This document shows positions 44,360 through 55,800 of a stretch of 64,000 nucleotides of DNA, one piece after another (position 1 is the first letter of the stretch; each line of letters opens with the position of its first letter). The position numbers were made by a program, and so were the translations under genes. Below the pieces are notes generated by a model. The model was given only the letters and a program-made list of their open reading frames with translations. It did not search any database and had not been told where the DNA came from. The stretch comes from Elysia chlorotica (taxonomy: Eukaryota > Mollusca > Gastropoda > Plakobranchidae): NCBI GenBank assembly GCA_003991915.1, contig RQTK01000768.1, positions 10,650 to 74,649 on the forward strand, in the 5' to 3' direction.

Positions 44360-44870
44360 GAACTTCCGGTACTGTTGCTGTTGGTTTTAGGAACTTCCGG
44401 TACTGTTGCTGTTGGTTTTAGGAACTTCCGGTACTGTTGCTGTTGGGTTTAGGAACTTCCGGTACTGTTGCTGTTGGGTTTAGGAACTTCCAGTGCTGTA
44501 GCCGTTGGGTTTAGGAACTTCCGATACTGTTGCTGTTGGATTCAGGAACTTCCGGTACTGTTGTTGTTGGATTCAGGAACTTCCGGTACTGTTGCTGTTG
44601 GGTTTAGGAACTTCCGGTACTGTTGCTGTTGGGTTTAGGAACTTCCGGTACTGTTGCTGTTGGGTTTAGGAACTTCCGGTACTGTTGCTGTTGGTTTAGG
44701 AACTTCCGGTACTGTTGCTGTTGGGTTTAGGAACTTCCGGTACTGTTGCTGTTGGGTTTATGAACTTCCGGTACTGTTGCTGTTGGGTTTATGAACGGAT
44801 AGTACTGTTGCTGTTGGGTTTAGGAACTTCCGGTACTGTTGCTGTTGAGTTTAGGAACTTCCCGCCATTG
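44360..44870 (+). repeat. 31-bp minisatellite (16 units plus a partial)
   Basis: Unit GAACTTCCGGTACTGTTGC then TGTTGGGTTTAG. Most units are identical; units 5, 6, 7 and 15 carry substitutions and unit 11 lacks one base. The unit junction creates GGAACTTCC, which resembles a Rel/NF-kB half-site pair. Confidence 0.98.
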
Positions 44871-45127
44871 TTTTCTGCGATCTTCAAGACCTCCCAGAGA
44901 GCGCCTATGGTGTGTGTGTGTGTGGAATCTTTAGCCGCTGTTTACTTAAGTTGTGTGCCGACCCAGAGAGTCGATTTTTGTGTGGAGCTCTGATATTCTG
45001 CAGATTTTATTGTCGTTCCACGTCAATTTTAGATTTGTAGAGATGTAAACTCGTGTAGCATGCCGACAGTGTATTTTACTATCTTGTTAGGTGTTAACAC
45101 ACTTTAACGAATGTGTTATGAAGCATC
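44871..45127. other. No gene recognised
   Basis: Short (GT)n at about 44911-44922; otherwise unique. Confidence 0.5.
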
Positions 45128-45325
45128 TGGAACAACTGTTTTTGAAAGAATAGATGGCGACTTTATCAGCAGTGTATTGTGTTTTCCAGTAAGTTTATAA
45201 ATAAATAATAATTACATTTTCTAATGGAACTCAGTGTATTAGCTAGCGATGATGGATACAGAAATATCGACTTATTACACAACTCTAATTGTGTGCTAGT
45301 TGGCACGTTATAAAAAAAACTCCCA
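45128..45325 (+). repeat. Dispersed duplicate pair, copy 2
   Basis: Diverged copy of 42583-42840, including TAGCTAGCGATGATGGATAC and GTGCTAGTTGGCACGTTATA. Confidence 0.85.
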
Positions 45326-45533
45326 AGTCTAAACTGCTATTGATAGTAAGCTAATATTAATTTTCTTTACCGGTGTGCCTTCTTTCTTAATATAACTTTT
45401 AGCGGTGGAGATTCTGAATTAAATCTATCGAAACATCCTAGCTATTTCCAATAACGGAATCTATTTATAAAGAAATTATGTTTTCTTTTTCTTTTTTTGA
45501 CAAAGCATCTTTCCAGACAATATTGCGTGCCCC

Positions 45534-45539
<6 letters not shown>
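45326..45539. other. No gene recognised
   Basis: AT-rich unique sequence. Confidence 0.5.

Positions 45540-45599
<60 letters not shown>
45540..45599. repeat. (CT)n microsatellite, about 30 units
   Basis: Clean run preceded by a short C tract. Confidence 0.98.
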
Positions 45600-45602
<3 letters not shown>

Positions 45603-45894
45603 TTGATGATATAATTTTTTTCCAAAATGGTGCCTGGCGGTTAATACTAGCGTTCTGAACATAACAAAATGGAAGAAGATTGACAAACCGGAAATTGATC
45701 GGAAAAGTTTGTTCCGGGCTGTCTGTATGGCGAGGGAATTGAGAGAATTGTTTTGTCTAACCAAAACAGAAAGCGGGCTGATTAAACCGTCGGCTGGGCC
45801 TCGTCCCCGAACGATTTCTACATCAGCGCGCCAGACAGAGGGACTCAGGAGATTGAAGGATTTTTTGGATTTTTTGCATGTTTAAGTTTCTCGC
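45600..45894. other. No gene recognised
   Basis: Unique sequence. Confidence 0.5.
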
Positions 45895-46025
45895 CGTCTA
45901 AAGTCAGCAAGTAGGCTATTTCGTGGAATGATCCCAAGACTTACGTCTGACAAGTTTAGGTGCTGCCACACAGAGTGGGGAAAGAAATATCAGCCGTTTT
46001 TGTACTGACACCAATTAAAATAGAT
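45895..46025 (-). mobile_element. SINE family B fragment
   Basis: AAGTAGGCTATTTCGTGGAA, CCCAAGACTTACGTCTGACA, GGTGCTGCCACACAGAG and TACTGACACCAATTAAAATA: middle plus core, diverged; tail decayed and head missing. Confidence 0.78.
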
Positions 46026-46878
46026 GGGGAAAAGACGACCTATCTAACAAAATCTTTGTCTTATAAGATCCATTCAACACACTTAATATCTAAATTTGAA
46101 AAATTAATAGTTATGTAAGATCATCAGTGTTGGTTCGTTGTTTTTGACACACACCACTCCTACGTATATAAGTTCATAAGAAATTATTGACCAAAGCTAC
46201 AGGCTGCCTGCCCCCCACAGTGAGCGTCGCAATACTGGAGTCTTGATGTTCGTTCTCATGACGCACTAAGCCTCGAAAGACAAAAATAGCAATTGTTATA
46301 TTGGCATCAACGTGACACGTTTTGGTACAAGAATCAGGATTTTATTGTTCACAGTATTTTTCCCTCCTTCACCATGTATAGCAAGAACAAGACTTCTTCG
46401 TTCCTGGTGTCCATTTCTGCATGAGGAAACACGTAATGCATATTGCTTTTACATTGTTTTGCGTACAAAGTCTCGAGGCAGCGAAAGGCTCGCAATAGCG
46501 AATTTCGCTCGATAAGAGACTCTTACAGGTATTGTGATATCCAAGACGTATATGGATGAAATAATGACGCCCCTTCGGCATAGGGTTTTCTGATTGTTTG
46601 CGGGCTTCATATTTAGGCTAGAGCTATAGTTGGACATTCGTGCAGAAACCTTCACCTCTCCTCTTGGTTTTCCCAATGGGACACTTTATTAGAAGACCTC
46701 TATGAAAAGATGCATGACAAAGTGTAATGCAATATCCCGGGCAACGTAAAACATTGCCGAACTCAATAACATTCAGGCGCAGAAATGGGGAGTAGCCTAA
46801 AAATACCCTCAATGAATGTCCTGTATGGTTATTCCATTACAGACATCCTAAAATAACACCTGCAAAACAATATTGCCT
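46026..46878. other. No gene recognised
   Basis: Unique sequence with frames up to 75 codons and no recognisable domain. Confidence 0.5.
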
Positions 46879-46892
46879 ATAACAACAACAAT

Positions 46893-46925
<33 letters not shown>

Positions 46926-46957
46926 AATAATAACAGCAGCATCAGCAGTAGCACAAT

Positions 46958-47026
<69 letters not shown>

Positions 47027-47068
47027 CATCACCACCACCATAAACAACACCGACAACAACAACAACAA

Positions 47069-47107
<39 letters not shown>

Positions 47108-47120
47108 AGACAGCAGCTAA
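46879..47120. repeat. Compound (CAA)n-(CTA)n-(CAA)n microsatellite
   Basis: Three blocks: CAA to about 46925, CTA from about 46960 to 47025, CAA again from about 47055. Both strands are open and translate as poly-Val/Leu/Ser. Confidence 0.97.
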
Positions 47121-48324
47121 CAACAACAACAGCAAGTAATGTAAAACATTGCAAAGGCTGCAAACGCCCTAGATAATATTATTACTTGAGTGTGGGTCCC
47201 CGTTATGTACGCTTAGAGGGTCTTCAACACATGTCCGTCCGCCGAGATGTCGTCAGACTAGGTGATATGTAACTCGTTATATCAATGTTATGTGCGCATA
47301 TACATGTACGTATGCGTTATTTCCTACATTAATTGTAAACCTTAATGGCCGCTTGCGTTGGGCGATTCTTCGTGGTATAAGGTTGGCAGATCTGTAATCA
47401 GGATAATTCTGATGGCGAAAGGCAATTAAAATAAAACCCCACAATACAACTCTGCACTCTTGCCCTATGACGTGCAACCTTTGACGCCGCAGGGTTGAAC
47501 TAGGAAGTGTGAAAAGGTGAGCGGTTTCGTGGTTGGGGAGGGGATGAGGGGAGAAGATTTTGTGAATATTGGTCAGGATAATTGTGGCGGTAGCCTCCAT
47601 CTTTAAACCTTAGTGAAAAGCATGTCCGAAAATTGGTCAACCGCCTTTATTGCGTTAAGAAATAGAAGGAGAACACGTCACGCTTGCTTACAGTTTAAGT
47701 AGCTTTGCAAGCTCTCTGCGTGTCTTTGGTTGCTTGGCTAAGTAGCTGGATTGAGAAGAGTTAGGAGTTTGCCTGGCGCTAGTCGCATTGGGTGATCAAG
47801 CCAGTGAAAAGATTATTGACTAAACAATTACAATTGTGTACATTTACGACAATTATGTGAGACAGCTAGGATAATTTAGGCACAAGTCGCTGATATAAGT
47901 TTTGGTCTGGAGTCTTCTAAAATTGAATAAATTCTATATATTAACCTAGTTTTATTTCGAAATTAATATAAATTTTTATTATATCTGGTTCTAAAAATGA
48001 TAGTTACAAAACAAAATTTTCCACCCCTTACAGTGTAATTCATGCTACTTAACACACTATAAATAGCCCAAATAGGCCAAATTGATTTGTACGTTATTCA
48101 ACCTAGTTACTTCATTCAGTAGATTCTGAAAATTTCGCTTGGCTAGAGAGAAAAAAAATATTAATACTTTGATACACCAGTAAAGAAATCACCCTTTTGT
48201 AGTTTAACGTGAATTTCCATCGCTATACAATTAGTTTAAAGCAGATGTTTCATTGCTACTATTTTTAACTTCAGGCGACTATTGGACCATCAGTGTAATT
48301 TTAAACGTAGAGACATTATTAGGG
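47121..48324. other. 1.2 kb with no gene recognised
   Basis: AT-rich. A 107-codon minus frame (47277-47600) is unrecognised. Confidence 0.5.
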
Positions 48325-48447
48325 ACTGTAAGTACAAGATTAGTGTAGCATATATCCCCATACGATTGGTTGCGAGCCTTGTAATTCGCGTGTCTAAAGA
48401 GAAAACGTAAGTTTACCTCAGCTCAACGTTGTACTTACGATTGTAGA
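48325..48447. repeat. Inverted repeat (foldback-like)
   Basis: TGTAAGTACAAGATTAG near 48328 pairs imperfectly with CAACGTTGTACTTACG near 48425. End sequence resembles the hairpin at 27155-27260. Confidence 0.55.
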
Positions 48448-49542
48448 TCCAGAAGAATTTATAAATTATTGAGCAGCGATTGAAGCTCACGTTTAATTTC
48501 TCGTCAGATAAACAGGCTGAGAGAAAGACAGCAAAGTATTTAAATACTTAAATCGAGAGGGACGCACAAAGAAAGATATGTAGTTTATAAATAAAGTGTT
48601 TGATAGACAACCGTGCCTTGCACGAAAATAGTGAATTCCATATTCAAGTGTGGGATCCTAACACTAAACTGAGAAGAGAGTTAGCTATGTATATGGTAAA
48701 CATATAATAATAAAAAGTCGGTAGATGTGAGTATAGTGTTAAAAGCAAAATAATCTATATAGAGAGACACAGGCAGAGGTATACAAAGAGTGAAGGATAG
48801 GTACAGAGAAAGATAGAGAGACGTGGACAGAGTTTAAGTGGCACAAACAAACAAGAGTGAGAGAGAGAGATAGAGAAACAGACAGAGAGACAGCGATGAA
48901 GGGGGAAAAGAGAGTTTACCATAAAGAAAAAATATACATATTATCTGAGGATTTTGTAAAGATTACATAGATAGAATTAGCCTATGAATGAAAGCTAAGA
49001 CAGTTCAAGTGTAACGTAAAAACAAACAAAAAAGAGGACTGAAGAAACAGAATTAATTATACTAAATAAAAAAGTAAGGGGGGCGACAGAAAAATCTGAG
49101 GACGTAAGAACCTATGAGGTGAAAGAGAGATTGACCCTGAGACCGTCTAGAAGTTTCGGCGCTATTCTCAAACGGTGCTGGTTTTCACTCAAGCGATTTC
49201 CATCTCCTCGAATTAATTCATTTGTGGGCGCACATTGGCCGGAATTAAAGTGAAGTGAGTAAAAGAAAAGCTCTGAATCCCAACATTAACAGAAGCAGAA
49301 GTAGGGAGTGCCAGCACCACGGGTACTTTGTGCTCACCCACCCAGATAGCGGGCAGTGTCCGCTTCACTGGACAAACGGAAAACCCCGTTAGAGCACCCT
49401 TTCAGAACCCAATATCTCCCAATATCTTCACCTCTGTCGAGACGGGGGTGGCTCTTTTGCATTTATTGATTTCTGTCTGACAGATTTTGAGTGCTCTCAT
49501 GACCTAACATTTCATGATCGTCGAATTCTGCTCCCTTTTTCT
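48448..49542. other. No gene; purine-rich 48760-48910
   Basis: Unique flanks with GA/CAGA-rich sequence in the middle. The somewhat GC-richer 49280-49450 shows no recognisable ORF. Confidence 0.5.
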
Positions 49543-49543
49543 T

Positions 49544-49587
<44 letters not shown>

Positions 49588-49700
49588 NNNNNNNNNNNNN
49601 NNNNNNNCTCTCTCTCTATCTCCCTCTCTCTCTCTTTCTCTCTTTATCTCTCTATCTCTCTCTCACTCTCTCTCTCTCTCTCTCATATATATATGCCTGT
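49543..49700. repeat. (CT)n microsatellite containing a 20-N gap
   Basis: CT run to 49587, N at 49588-49607, then CT-rich sequence to a short (AT)n at 49685-49694. The gap length is probably nominal because it sits inside the repeat. Confidence 0.95.
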
Positions 49701-49926
49701 CTTAGCTCTATCTCTATTCTTATCTCTATGTATTTGTGTCTCTGTCTCTGTCTCACTCCTCCCACTTCCTCTTTCTGTCTCTCTCTCCTCTCTCGGTATT
49801 TATCTCAATCTCTCTTTTCCTTTCTCTCTGTCCTCCCACCATTAACTCTTTGCCCCTGCCTATCTCTCCCTCTAGATCTCTCCCTCTTTCTCTCTCTCAT
49901 CCTCTAGATCTCTCCCTCTAGATCTC

Positions 49927-49929
<3 letters not shown>
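49701..49929. repeat. CT-rich low complexity
   Basis: Pyrimidine-rich with CTCTAGATCTCTCCCTC repeated at its right end. Confidence 0.85.
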
Positions 49930-49972
<43 letters not shown>

Positions 49973-49976
49973 TCTT
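49930..49976. repeat. (CT)n microsatellite
   Basis: About 18 CT units. Confidence 0.95.
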
Positions 49977-50394
49977 TCAAACATACGCAATACCTTTAAA
50001 AAACGAAATTTACCTGACCTTGATAAAAAAAAAAAGATAGACCATGCTGGAACAATATTCACGACGAGTCATAAAAAAGGGTTCTGTATAATGCAAGCAC
50101 ATATCAAAGAATCAAAGAGTGCCCAGTTTTGCTTGACTAGATAATAGCACAATGTCACTCGATGTCACGCTGGCATGAGCCTACGTGTCAAGATTATTGC
50201 CTAATTGCTATTTATTATGAATTTTGAATTATTATGTGCCCTGAGACGCAGAAAAAGAAAGTAGATCAATCTTTTTTTCTTCAAAAAGTGGCAAAAGTGG
50301 GGTGAATACTTGTGATATTGCACACTTTTCTCTTACTGCTACACCATGACATAAAATCCCTAATATTATGAATCGATTGACTCCTGAAAAAGAG
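49977..50394. other. No gene recognised
   Basis: AT-rich unique sequence. Confidence 0.5.
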
Positions 50395-50878
50395 TTGCAT
50401 CATGATTCCGTCTTAAAATAAACGGAACTATTGCATCATGACCCCTGACAAAGTGATTTTAACTTTTGCACCAGGAGTTCCACCAAAAATAACCCAAGTA
50501 GCTAGATCATGAACCCTGAACAAAAAGACCTTATGGCTGGAACATGACCCCTTACAAAATAGACCTAATGGTTAGATGATGACCCCTTACAAAATAGACC
50601 TAATGGCTGGATCATGACCCCTTACAAAATAGACCTAATGGCTGGATCATGAACCCTGAACAAAAAGACCTTATGGCTGGAACATGACCCCTTACAAAAT
50701 AGACCTAATGGCTAGATCATGGCTCCTGACAAAATAGACCTAATGGTTGTATCATGACTGCTGACAAAATATACCTAATGGCTAAATCATGACTAATGAC
50801 AAAATATACCTAATTGCTGGATCATGTCCCCTGACAAAATAGATCTAAGGGCTGGATCATGCATACTTACAAAATATA
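50395..50878 (+). repeat. 35-bp minisatellite with higher-order structure
   Basis: Unit GACCTAATGGCTGGATCATG then ACCCCTTACAAAATA, about 13 units. The AACCCTGAACAAAAAGACC variant occurs at 50512 and again exactly 140 bases (four units) later at 50652, so a four-unit block was duplicated. Edges are degenerate. Confidence 0.95.
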
Positions 50879-51584
50879 TATTGATTTGTTACAAATTTCA
50901 AATTCTGTTGTTTTTTGTTTTGTTTTTGACAAATACAAAAAATGAAAGGTTTAGTTAAACAAAGTTTTAATGTCATGAAAACTTTCGGACTGTATGGATA
51001 ATAAGCACTTAATATCGTAATCAGACCACCAATTTCTTGTAATGCTTTTTTGAAACTTATGAATTCATGACTGTTTCATTTTCGCCTTTCTGCCTCATAC
51101 TGACAAATGTTTCGATAAATCTCATTTTTATTTTTTTCAAGGAAATATCACTTGGATTTTAATTTTGGAAAAGTCTGAATTATACCATACTCGTAGCCCG
51201 TGATTATAAAAATCGTTTGTGACATCTAAAATTAGTTTCCTTACCCTCCAAATGGTTACCCGAGGTAATATTTAAAACCTTATAACTGTTGTATTGTGTT
51301 TTCTTTCCATAGGTTACATTAATTCGTATAATCGTTTTAAGGAATTACGTACTCTATGATTAAAACAATCAAACAAACAAAAACAAGAGCAAAAAACAGC
51401 AACAACAAAAAATCTAGAGCAGTGAGCTAGATCTAGCTGTTTATGGATTACATGTAACGCAGAGATTACAAGTTAGTGACGCACCGACGTCAGTATCGCA
51501 GCTAGAACGCAGCGTGAAAAGAAAGATTCGCTGCGTAGGTAGCTAAATTGGAGGCTATAATTAATATGATAATATGGGGAAGAG
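50879..51584. other. No gene recognised
   Basis: AT-rich; no feature supported. Confidence 0.5.
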
Positions 51585-51708
51585 AGAGATCTAGGGTAGA
51601 AGGCACAAACATGACGTAGCCTACGTCTCGTCATAGCAATATAAGAATAAGAAGGCTCACGACGAGACGTAAGCTACGTCATGTTTGTGCCTTCTACCCT
51701 AGATCTCT
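51585..51708. repeat. Hairpin with 48-bp arms (MITE or foldback)
   Basis: The left arm 51585-51632 and right arm 51661-51708 are reverse complements with one mismatch (GTAGCC versus GTAGCT). The loop is 28 bases. Arms contain AGAGATCTAGGGTAGAAGGC and ACGTCTCGTC. Confidence 0.97.
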
Positions 51709-52247
51709 ATCGGTCTCTCTGTCTCTTTTTCTCTATATCTATCTATCTAGCTCTAGAGCAGTTACTGTCTCTCTGTTCTCTATTTTTTTAAATTATAGAG
51801 ACAGAGAAAGCCTCTTCCTGGGTTAAAAAAATTACTTGCTTCTTATTCCTTCAAAATACCTGCCACTGCCACTGCGAATTTTTATTCCTAGAGATCGTAA
51901 ATCTTCAATGTCTAGTACATAATTGATAATTTTGAAACTTTCAAACAATATTACTATGAAATATAGAAAAGCTAACTGGCTGTCTACTGTAAATACAACC
52001 CTTTCTTTCTCCCCTCCAATCATGAAAAGTGTTGTTTTTTATGGCGACCTTGGAAACAGATGACAATCCGGGTGTACTTCCGATCCTTTGCATGGACGGT
52101 GAGGACATTAGCACGGGGTCCTTGGAAATATCGACAGTATGTGTTTATCTGTGTGTGTTTGGGTCTGTGTGCTGTGTGTATGTCTGAATTTCCGGAACGG
52201 AAGTTTTCCCTCTTATCAATATAACAGCATCCAATGAAAGAAGCTTT
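51709..52247. other. No gene recognised
   Basis: CT-rich start, then AT-rich. An 87-codon minus frame (52020-52283) is unrecognised. It lies downstream of the promoter-like segment in the minus direction, so it deserves a transcript check. Confidence 0.4.
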
Positions 52248-52275
52248 TTTATGTCCAACGTCAGCACTAAGTGGC
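52248..52275 (-). mobile_element. SINE family B tail scrap
   Basis: TTATGTCCAACGTCAGCACT then AAGTGG matches the family tail. Very short. Confidence 0.45.
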
Positions 52276-52439
52276 GATGTCATTAACCCTCGAACGGCGG
52301 GTCAGTTCAAGCGGGGACTTCATTAACCCTTGCGTGGAGCGATCCCTTTGTGCTACTAGGGGCGGGCTGTTCTTTCGTGCCGCAGTCAACTTGTGTCCAC
52401 CACCAGGAGAGCAAGGCGCGCACGGAGCTCGAGTAGTCG

Positions 52440-52620
52440 CCCTTTGTTCCGCTAGCTGGCGCTGTTTTCCATGTTGATAGAGGTCGCCCCACGCATGCGC
52501 TGTGAGGAGCGTGGGCTGACCCTGCAGTGGAGGCCCCGGATGTAAACTCTTATCTCCGCCATGTTGACAGCGGTTCGGCCAATCAGATGAAACAGGAGTG
52601 GGCGAGCAGTGAGTACCATT
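52440..52620 (-). promoter_or_regulatory. Candidate GC-rich promoter (NF-Y, YY1, NRF1-like sites)
   Basis: In about 110 bases there is an NRF1-like ACGCATGCGC (about 52490-52500), a YY1-like TCCGCCATGTTGAC (about 52555-52568; on the minus strand AACATGGCGGA) and an NF-Y CCAAT box GGCCAATCAG (about 52576-52585). The segment is visibly richer in GC and CpG than its surroundings (52270-52560). On the minus strand the order is CCAAT, then ATGGCGGA, the arrangement common in TATA-less metazoan promoters, with a 36-codon frame starting at that ATG (about 52562 down to 52452). Direction is uncertain; the motifs could serve either strand. Confidence 0.4.
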
Positions 52621-53617
52621 GCTGGAACATTGCTGAGGGTAGCATGTTTATTATGACAGCACCGCAAGATAGAAGAGGAAGATTGGCAGAAATTGGGCAT
52701 AGGAATTTCAGACGTTAGACAAAGAGATCCACGGTATTTAGTTTAAAGAAAAAGTAGATACAGACGTCCGACTGCGGCATCTGAAGGTATCTTTGAACTT
52801 AGTTGCACTAGCAAGCACTGAAATAATATAACTCCTGCAGGATATTTCTGTTTCCGATCTCTTATTTTTTACTGATGGATTAAGGATTATTTCAGTGGTG
52901 CAAGAACAATACTTGATTTTTATGTCGATGTTCCAATGTCTTACTAGAATGAGACACCCACCTAAACAGTCTTTGTAAGACCATACCGTAAAGGTTCATG
53001 TCACTTTTGTTAAGTTTACAGTAAAAGGTTTTCAAAGCACTAGCAGCGCATTGTGTAATGTTCTCACAGTTTGTTTTTATCGAAGAGAAAGCCTGAAAAT
53101 TGAAAATAATTTCTCCAGGTTTTATACTTTTTGTAAACTATAAGCAGCGATACTTCAGGTATGATCGGAAACGATGAACAAAAAAAAAACAAAAACAAAA
53201 ATAATTTAAACACTGACGTTGGTGACGTTACAAGCGTTTCTTTCAATTGAAAGCAGCTTCTGACTTAATATCATGGACGTCGGTCGAGGTTTTCGATCAC
53301 AAAGACGAAACCAAAGTGTGAACACAGGTTGCGGTTGTTGTTTTTGTATGTATGTGTTTTGTTTTTCTAAACTTCTGTCAATCACAATATAGTATAGACC
53401 AGAGTATTAACACCATGTCTCAAGACTGATCTTAATGAATGAAGTGTAAACTGATGAAGTCTGTATTTAGAAAGGTTCATTGCGTTGTAGGTGTCTATAC
53501 AAATAGTTTTGGTGTCGTAGAAGTCAACAGAATAATGAGGTACCACGTACTTTCATGTGATCCAGTTTATGCTGAACTTGGGGCTGACGTGCTTGTCAGA
53601 TGAAACGAATGAGACGT
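52621..53617. other. No gene recognised
   Basis: Mostly AT-rich; no coding evidence. Confidence 0.5.
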
Positions 53618-53642
53618 ACACACACACACACACACACACAAA
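53618..53642. repeat. (CA)n microsatellite
   Basis: About 12 CA units. A second CA/CATA tract is at 53769-53812. Confidence 0.95.
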
Positions 53643-53779
53643 AGGAACTGCTTTAAAGCTGGACGGAGGAAACTAAAATTGAAAAAAAATATTGAGAGTT
53701 GCGTTTATTAGAGACGTGAGGGGGACTGCTTGTGAGGGACAGATGGGTAGACGTGCGATTAAAACGAACACACACACAC

Positions 53780-53810
<31 letters not shown>

Positions 53811-54139
53811 AAAGGGTAGGCATAAATCACGATCACTTTCAATAAAGGAGCAAGAGAATTCCTATATTGAAAATTGGAACTCTAAATAAATGTGAAGGAA
53901 ATGATGGAGAAAAAGAAAGTCGGTAAATGAGTCTAATTCAGCTTGCGGGACGGACACAGAAAGAAGAACAATGCTGTCAAATCTAGCGAGAGAGACATCC
54001 CATTGTTTCCCGGTGTCTGTTCCTTGTAGATGTGCAATCTTGTTTCCACCTCAGCAGCTGTCCATCTGGAAAGCTTTTTTGATTGTGACATAGTAGACAA
54101 GGCATCATTGTCCATTCATTCCTCAACCTGTACGATGAC
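53643..54139. other. (CA)n tract at 53769-53812; otherwise nothing
   Basis: CA/CATA repeat plus unique flanks. The AGGAACTGCTTT and AAAGG contexts around the two CA tracts are loosely similar, hinting at an old local duplication. Confidence 0.5.
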
Positions 54140-54242
54140 AGATTGATGGAGACAGAGAGAGGGAGAGAGATAGATAGAGAGAGAGAGAGAAAGAAAGAAA
54201 GAAAGAGAGAAGAGAGGCAAGAGGAGGGGAGAGAGGGGGGAG
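54140..54242. repeat. GA-rich low complexity
   Basis: GAGA, GATA and GAAA runs without a clean period. Confidence 0.9.
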
Positions 54243-55040
54243 TAGTGAAACAACAGAGGGACTCGACAGATAGAAAGGATTATTAGCAAAAACTTATGTG
54301 GGCGGAGACATGAACAAAGGTTTTATAAGAAAACTTGCGATACTGGAGCCAAGAGTGAAAACGAGGACGATAGATTAGGCAATCCGCACCGGTGTTTAAT
54401 TAGCTATCCTAAACTTAAGGGGCCAGTTGCTGTTGTTGCTGTTTTTTGTTGTTTTTGTGGGGTTTTTTGTATTGTAATTTGTTGGGTTTTTTTCGTTTTT
54501 TTTTGCGAACGATGCGTTCAAAATGGAAACGCATTAAGGTCAGATAACCAACTGTCTGAGGAGCGTGATCTATTTCATTCGTGTTTTTTTGTCATGTCAA
54601 TCGCAAAGCACGCAATGGGAAAAACTGCGTTGGCGTCAATATAATTATTGCAATGGTTTCCAGCTCAGCGCACGGGAAATTAATTGAAGGAGCCGGGGGT
54701 TCGAGACGACCTGCTTTCTTGTCATATTATTGGATAGGCGAGTGCATATATTGCTAGGAAGCAAATCAGACGGATAGGAAGAAATATAATGGTGTATCTG
54801 GTTTGGACGCAAACGACAGCGAAATGTGCATGCTGCAGGATTTTAAAGACGCCTATTAGAAGAGAGGGAGATTAGGATAGAGGGAGGTAAATAACACAGA
54901 GAGAGCAACACGAGGAAGGACAAAGTAAGGAGAGAGAGACAGAGAGAAAAAGAGAGAGAAAATTATGTAGAGAGAGCAGCGGAGAGACGAGATTTTAAAG
55001 GGAGTAAGAGAGTGGTTAACAGCAATTACAGTGACAGATA
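54243..55040. other. No gene recognised
   Basis: Unique sequence with a T/G-rich stretch (54428-54508); purine-rich from 54850. Confidence 0.5.
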
Positions 55041-55041
55041 G

Positions 55042-55107
<66 letters not shown>
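55041..55107. repeat. (CAGA)n microsatellite, about 16 units
   Basis: Clean tetranucleotide run; flanks purine-rich. Confidence 0.97.
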
Positions 55108-55733
55108 GACAGAGACAGAGACGGAAACAAAGAGAGGGCGGGGGGACCAGGAATAAGAGAAAAGGGGAGAAAGAGAGAGGCACACTTAATTGAAACGCTT
55201 GGACTGAGGATGTTAGATACATGTATTGAGATCCTACTCACTTTCATTTTTGTAATGAGAATGGATTAAAAAGAATTGAAAATGGTATAACCATTACTTT
55301 ATTGTTCTGTTTTTCTTTTCTATTTTATGGAAATAGTACCCAAACCAAAATCTGCAGGGGACAATGAAGAAACCCTTAAGAATAGTTGTTCAAATACTCT
55401 CATTATCCAGTTGACTGTCCAAAGAACTTTTGTTGTTGTTGGAAATTCTATTTTGCTCAGGCTTGTACTTTTACGTTGTGTCCCATGTTGATCCGACGCT
55501 GCGTTGATTTCACACGAGTTCTTTATCTCTGTCTCGCAGACTGTCTCGGTGTCTCCACTGGCCCAGTAGTGAGTAACAGTACACAAAGTATGACGACTAG
55601 AGACCTCGGTGAGCAAATTCAGGATGGAGACAAGAACTATTCACGGAAAGCTTAGAAAACAAATATTACAAAACAGAGGGCATTGATGAACAGTCCCGTT
55701 TCTTAACTTTGGAAACAGAACAAACAAAAGAAC

Positions 55734-55735
<2 letters not shown>
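55108..55735. other. No gene recognised
   Basis: Overlapping frames of 89-98 codons on both strands (about 55320-55655) show no domain. A strong acceptor-like TATCTCTGTCTCGCAG lies at about 55527-55542 on the plus strand, but I could not build an exon. Confidence 0.4.
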
Positions 55736-55787
<52 letters not shown>

Positions 55788-55800
55788 AAGAGGGAAGGAG
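55736..55800. repeat. (GA)n microsatellite
   Basis: GA run with GGGA and GAAA interruptions at its right end. Confidence 0.95.

Noticed and set aside
46848-47135. Poly-Val/Leu/Ser frames
   Set aside because: Translations of the CAA/CTA compound microsatellite.
55527-55580. Small exon after a strong acceptor-like site
   Set aside because: Only a 29-base piece could be bounded by a GTGAGT donor and it keeps no supported frame with neighbours.
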